Shown here: positions 17,108 through 19,164 of the stretch, piece by piece | How positions within the stretch are numbered: the stretch's first letter is position 1 | How the letters are laid out: each line of letters begins with the position of its first letter | Assembly (NCBI GenBank): GCA_030593785.1 | Contig: JAUVGM010000006.1 | Coordinates: 1-19,164 of the forward strand | Source of the DNA: Gammaproteobacteria bacterium | GTDB lineage: Bacteria; Pseudomonadota; Gammaproteobacteria; UBA6429; Thiohalophilaceae | DNA length: 19,164 bases | Direction of reading: 5' to 3' | Made by a program: the position numbers and the translations under genes | The notes under the pieces: generated by a model | Seen by the model: only the letters and a program-made list of their open reading frames with translations | The model's database searches: none | Told to the model about the DNA's origin: nothing

Positions 17108-17137
17108 ATACCCATCTTGTAATTGAAGGAAATTAAT

Positions 17138-17371
17138 ATGGTTATTCAACCTCTCGCAATGTTAGTAATGATTGTGACCACTTGTGTTGCATTTATTTTC
17201 TTTGCAGCAGGTGCTGCTATCATTTTCAAGGATTGGGAGAAATCCAACCCACCACTTGGGGATTTCCTTCTGCCAATATATTACCTCTTACTAGCGTCGA
17301 TATTGATATGGCTTAATATCTCATATCTACTAGAGATAGTATTTGACACCATTTTAAAAGGTATATCATAA
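17138..17371 (+). CDS. small membrane protein, two TM segments
   Basis: 77 residues from ATG 17138 (GAAGGAAATTAAT upstream). Hydrophobic segments at about 5-28 (AMLVMIVTTCVAFIFFAAGAAIIF) and 43-72 (FLLPIYYLLLASILIWLNI...), joined by a short charged loop KDWEKSNPPLGD. A G-x-x-I-x-F-x-DW pattern is shared with the next gene. Probably inner membrane; function unknown. Its TAA shares one base with the next ATG. First gene of the operon. Confidence 0.78.
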   Translation: MVIQPLAMLVMIVTTCVAFIFFAAGAAIIFKDWEKSNPPLGDFLLPIYYLLLASILIWLNISYLLEIVFDTILKGIS

Positions 17372-17568
17372 TGGAACAGCTATTTACAGCTGGGTTCTTT
17401 TTCATGTGGGCGCTCTTTTTTAATGCCGTCGGCACAATCTCGATTTATGAAGACTGGCGTGCAAAACGTTTAACATTACTGCGCGGTACCTTCACTATTA
17501 TGTGTTTCGGCGCGGTAGTAATAGCTACACTAATCGGTACAGCAATACTTACAAAAGGAATATCATAA
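17371..17568 (+). CDS. small membrane protein, likely paralogue of 17138
   Basis: 65 residues, two hydrophobic segments (about 5-24 and 40-61) around a basic loop YEDWRAKRLTLLRG. Shares G-x-I-x-I-(F/Y)-x-DW and the C-terminal KGIS with the preceding protein. In both, the KGIS codons contain AAAAGG, the ribosome site for the next gene, and both stops overlap the next start (TAATG), so the junction appears duplicated along with the gene. Confidence 0.75.
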   Translation: MEQLFTAGFFFMWALFFNAVGTISIYEDWRAKRLTLLRGTFTIMCFGAVVIATLIGTAILTKGIS

Positions 17569-18020
17569 TGGGTTATAATTTAATAATTGGTGAAGCTATA
17601 ATCGAAAAGTATCCAGAGGATGAATTCGGTGATGGTTACGTGGAAATCACTGTTGAAGGTGCACGACAGGATGACGCTCCGGCATTTGACGACCCTACAG
17701 ATTATACCAATGAACGTTGGCCTTCTTACACAGCTTGGCATGAATTCGCAGAAGCAGTAGGTATTGAAGATATCTTGTTCGATACTGATAGCAATGGTAG
17801 TATCCGCGGTGGACATCCTGGTCATTTCTTGATTACCGATAAATTTAAATCTGAAATCGATTCTGCTGTAGACCGACATATGATGAAGTATCCTGATGCG
17901 GTACCTACATATGATTCAGAACGTCCACAGGATTACCAACTGCCACGTCTACTTTGGATTCAGTACTGGACAGACTGGGCACTTGAAAACTGTACTAATC
18001 CAATCTTTAAAAATTCATAG
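17568..18020 (+). CDS. conserved phage protein (MGYNLIIGEA...LLWxxYWxxWALENCxxPIFxNS)
   Basis: 150 residues. MGYNLIIGEA, NERWPSYTAWHEFAEAVGIEDILF (about 51-74), GHPGHFLIT (about 85-93) and the C-terminus RLLWIQYWTDWALENCTNPIFKNS match a family I know from many phages and some bacteria, without known function. TAATG overlap with the preceding gene. The longer in-frame extension (from 17502) lies inside that gene and is rejected. Confidence 0.88.
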   Translation: MGYNLIIGEAIIEKYPEDEFGDGYVEITVEGARQDDAPAFDDPTDYTNERWPSYTAWHEFAEAVGIEDILFDTDSNGSIRGGHPGHFLITDKFKSEIDSAVDRHMMKYPDAVPTYDSERPQDYQLPRLLWIQYWTDWALENCTNPIFKNS

Positions 18021-18029
18021 GAGAAGGAC

Positions 18030-18311
18030 ATGAAGAAAACGCGATGGATGTTAACATGCTTAGTATTGGCAACTGTATTACTACAAGGTTGTTCAGATGA
18101 AGAAAACGATGCCATTGTGAAATCATGGGCGGAACGCCTCGTTCCACGAGAAGCTAAGATTCTTGAATACGTTCCAACTGTTGGTCAATCATCACGAACC
18201 GCGGCAAAAAAATATGTCATCTACAAGTTCAGGGGACAATGCATCTTAATGTATTATGGCGCTGACCGACTGGCACATACCACTATCAATTGTCCAAAGG
18301 ATTCCAGGTAA
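18030..18311 (+). CDS. small lipoprotein
   Basis: 93 residues. MKKTRWMLTCLVLATVLLQG-C is a type II signal peptide: KK and R near the start, a hydrophobic core, and lipobox L18-Q19-G20-C21. Ser at +2 suggests outer-membrane sorting. The mature part (about 72 residues) has two cysteines (GQCILMYY, INCPKD) that could form a disulfide. Phage lipoproteins often block receptors or superinfection (T5 Llp, for example); that role is inference. GGAGAAGG lies directly before ATG. Confidence 0.82.
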   Translation: MKKTRWMLTCLVLATVLLQGCSDEENDAIVKSWAERLVPREAKILEYVPTVGQSSRTAAKKYVIYKFRGQCILMYYGADRLAHTTINCPKDSR

Positions 18312-18449
18312 ATGAAATTATCATATATAGTAGTGCTGGCAGCAATTGTTCTATTGATGGCAATGTTGAACCCAAAGCATGTTAAAGCCCAAACAACAAT
18401 ATCTTATAATATGAATAAACTAATACTTATACAAAATTACGTGAAGTAA
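18312..18449 (+). CDS. short secreted or membrane peptide, 45 aa
   Basis: MKLSYIVVLAAIVLLMAMLN..., a hydrophobic helix at about 4-20, then PKHVKAQTTISYNMNKLILIQNYVK. VKA-Q may be a signal peptidase site. The start follows the lipoprotein stop directly (TAAATG); AGG in the stop region serves as ribosome site. Probably coupled with the lipoprotein. No family recognised. Confidence 0.6.
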   Translation: MKLSYIVVLAAIVLLMAMLNPKHVKAQTTISYNMNKLILIQNYVK

Positions 18450-18539
18450 ATGATTGCACACGAAACTAAGGATTGGTTTAATGATTATTACTTTCAACCA
18501 CAGCGCCAAACAGTTGCTAATACTGTTAAAGATTACTGA
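18450..18539 (+). CDS. possible 29-aa ORF coupled by TAAATG
   Basis: MIAHETKDWFNDYYFQPQRQ..., starting directly after the previous stop, as at 18312. It overlaps the next ORF (18481) in another frame, so at most one of them may be fully functional. Confidence 0.3.
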   Translation: MIAHETKDWFNDYYFQPQRQTVANTVKDY

Positions 18540-18675
18540 CAGATATGGATGCATGTTTATATATGAGCCAGTAATGCACGACGATAGTATCATTGTACAT
18601 CTAAGCTTTAATTGTGATAATGATTGTACCAAATTCACTGCACAACGTAATATTATTCTTCAACCTTTCTTTTAA
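18481..18675 (+). CDS. hypothetical protein, 64 aa
   Basis: MIITFNHSAKQLLILLKITDRYGCMFIYEPVMHDD..., ending FTAQRNIILQPFF. TAAGGA lies nine bases before ATG. Mixed strand and helix, three cysteines, no family recognised. Last gene of the 17079 operon; the next promoter starts 7 bp after the stop. Confidence 0.5.
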   Translation: MIITFNHSAKQLLILLKITDRYGCMFIYEPVMHDDSIIVHLSFNCDNDCTKFTAQRNIILQPFF

Positions 18676-18682
18676 ATTTCCC

Positions 18683-18711
18683 TTGACATTCAGCCAATAG
18701 TATGCTATAAT
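18683..18711 (+). promoter_or_regulatory. sigma70 promoter of element E2
   Basis: TTGACA, 17 bp, TATAAT: perfect. The expected RNA start is at GGGGAAGATCCCC. Confidence 0.85.
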
Positions 18712-18717
18712 AAACTT

Positions 18718-18775
18718 GGGGAAGATCCCCAACCTGGGCATGTATATCAGTATATGCTAATATTCTAATATAACC
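18718..18775 (+). ncRNA. non-coding element E2 (GGGGAAGATCCCC type)
   Basis: Second copy of E1: hairpin GGGGA-AGA-TCCCC, AACCTGGGCATG, then TATATCAGTATATGCTAATA. Placement relative to the -10 is the same as in E1. No ORF. Confidence 0.5.
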
Positions 18776-18782
18776 TTTTTAC

Positions 18783-18811
18783 TTGACATAAGGTTAAAAA
18801 AATGATATAAT
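18783..18811 (+). promoter_or_regulatory. sigma70 promoter of element F
   Basis: TTGACA, 17 bp, TATAAT. Confidence 0.8.
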
Positions 18812-18816
18812 GGATT

Positions 18817-18862
18817 GACGACCCCTAAAACTATATTAGTATATTCGAATACACTAATATAA
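18817..18862 (+). ncRNA. non-coding element F with perfect AT palindrome
   Basis: Short head GACGACCCC, then the arms TATATTAGT (18832-18840) and ACTAATATA (18853-18861) around the palindrome TATTCGAATA. This is the clearest example of the AT-rich tail found also in A, E1 and E2. Confidence 0.5.
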
Positions 18863-19096
18863 CTATAACACACTTTTAATCCAATGTCAAATAAACAAAA
18901 CTAATTTAACATAATACATATTATCCACTTTATTATGAAACAATTGTTTACACAGTGGGAAAACAGTTCTAAAACAGTTACTTAGCGTACATATACCCTT
19001 CATTAATTCTGCTTATATAATCAACTGCTAATATACTAAGGGTTAAAATCCTTTTGAAAACAATGGGTTATAGAATAATTTGATGGTAAAAAACGC
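18863..19096 (+). other. gene-free AT-rich spacer
   Basis: About 230 bases with no credible ORF. Contains a partial iteron CACAGTGGGAAAACAGTT (18952-18971) and a second CAGTT, near TTATCCACT, a one-mismatch DnaA box at about 18922. Confidence 0.5.
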
Positions 19097-19125
19097 TTGA
19101 CAACTGTTTAGGACTGTGGTAAAAT
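19097..19125 (+). promoter_or_regulatory. sigma70 promoter, class IV, at window end
   Basis: TTGACA, 17 bp, TAAAAT; spacer ACTGTTTAGGACTGTGG as at 16836. CAACGGAGACT near the right edge looks like a ribosome site, so a gene probably starts just beyond. Confidence 0.75.
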
Positions 19126-19164
19126 ATCGCTGGGGAATATTTTTTTAAGCCTGCAACGGAGACT

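Noticed and set aside
17580..17879. 99-codon minus-strand frame
   Set aside because: Antisense to the MGYNLIIGEA protein, a clear family.

Overview
The window looks like an accessory/early region of a large, AT-rich tailed-phage genome (Caudoviricetes) infecting a Gram-negative, probably gammaproteobacterial, host. Grounds: about 36 near-consensus sigma70 promoters (TTGACA, 16-17 bp, TATAAT), strong Shine-Dalgarno sites, a lipobox protein, consensus Escherichia-type DnaA boxes (TTATCCACA), and many short genes of types common in phages and plasmids (DUF932, SprT-like, YubB/DUF1281-like, MGYTTDF- and MGTRG-type proteins, a free-standing HNH endonuclease). There are no structural, packaging, replicase or integrase genes, so neither lifestyle nor host species can be fixed. 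A plasmid is less likely but not excluded.

Layout. Positions 1-6699 are transcribed leftward: about thirteen small genes, mostly one or two per promoter, plus two non-coding stretches (2199-2891 and 4081-4462) with three tRNA-like RNAs. At about 6700 two promoters diverge, and 6722-18675 is transcribed rightward: a four-gene unit (6782-8008), then DUF932 (8217), a SprT-like protein (9285), conserved unknowns, a YubB-like protein (12225), a coiled-coil protein (12977), an HNH endonuclease (13572), an MGTRG protein (14107), two short operons (14936-16264), and a 7-gene unit with two membrane proteins and a lipoprotein (17138-18675). The stretches 16265-17137 and 18676-19164 are non-coding and packed with promoters, DnaA boxes, iterons, palindromes and a terminated small RNA.

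How it works together. Almost every gene or short operon has its own promoter, and the promoters fall into classes. In class I a dyad lies between -35 and -10. In class II a dyad surrounds the -10 (core TGTAATAA). In class III the spacer contains TTTGTAACCTA. In class IV the spacer contains two ACTGT repeats. In classes I and II the dyad arms change in a compensatory way from promoter to promoter, so symmetry rather than exact sequence seems to be kept. Most transcripts begin with a GTCAACAAAC...AAAGG leader that mirrors the TTGAC of the -35. This looks like a set of parallel small early regulons for host takeover (inference).

The least ordinary content is non-coding: (1) a modular family of promoter-driven elements without convincing ORFs, whose tails are either arrays of 11-bp-spaced perfect DnaA boxes or AT-rich palindromes; (2) three tRNA-like RNAs with large insertions or missing anticodon loops; (3) a two-codon minigene (Met-Lys-stop) in front of the first of these. 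All calls are by eye from sequence; no searches or folding programs were run.
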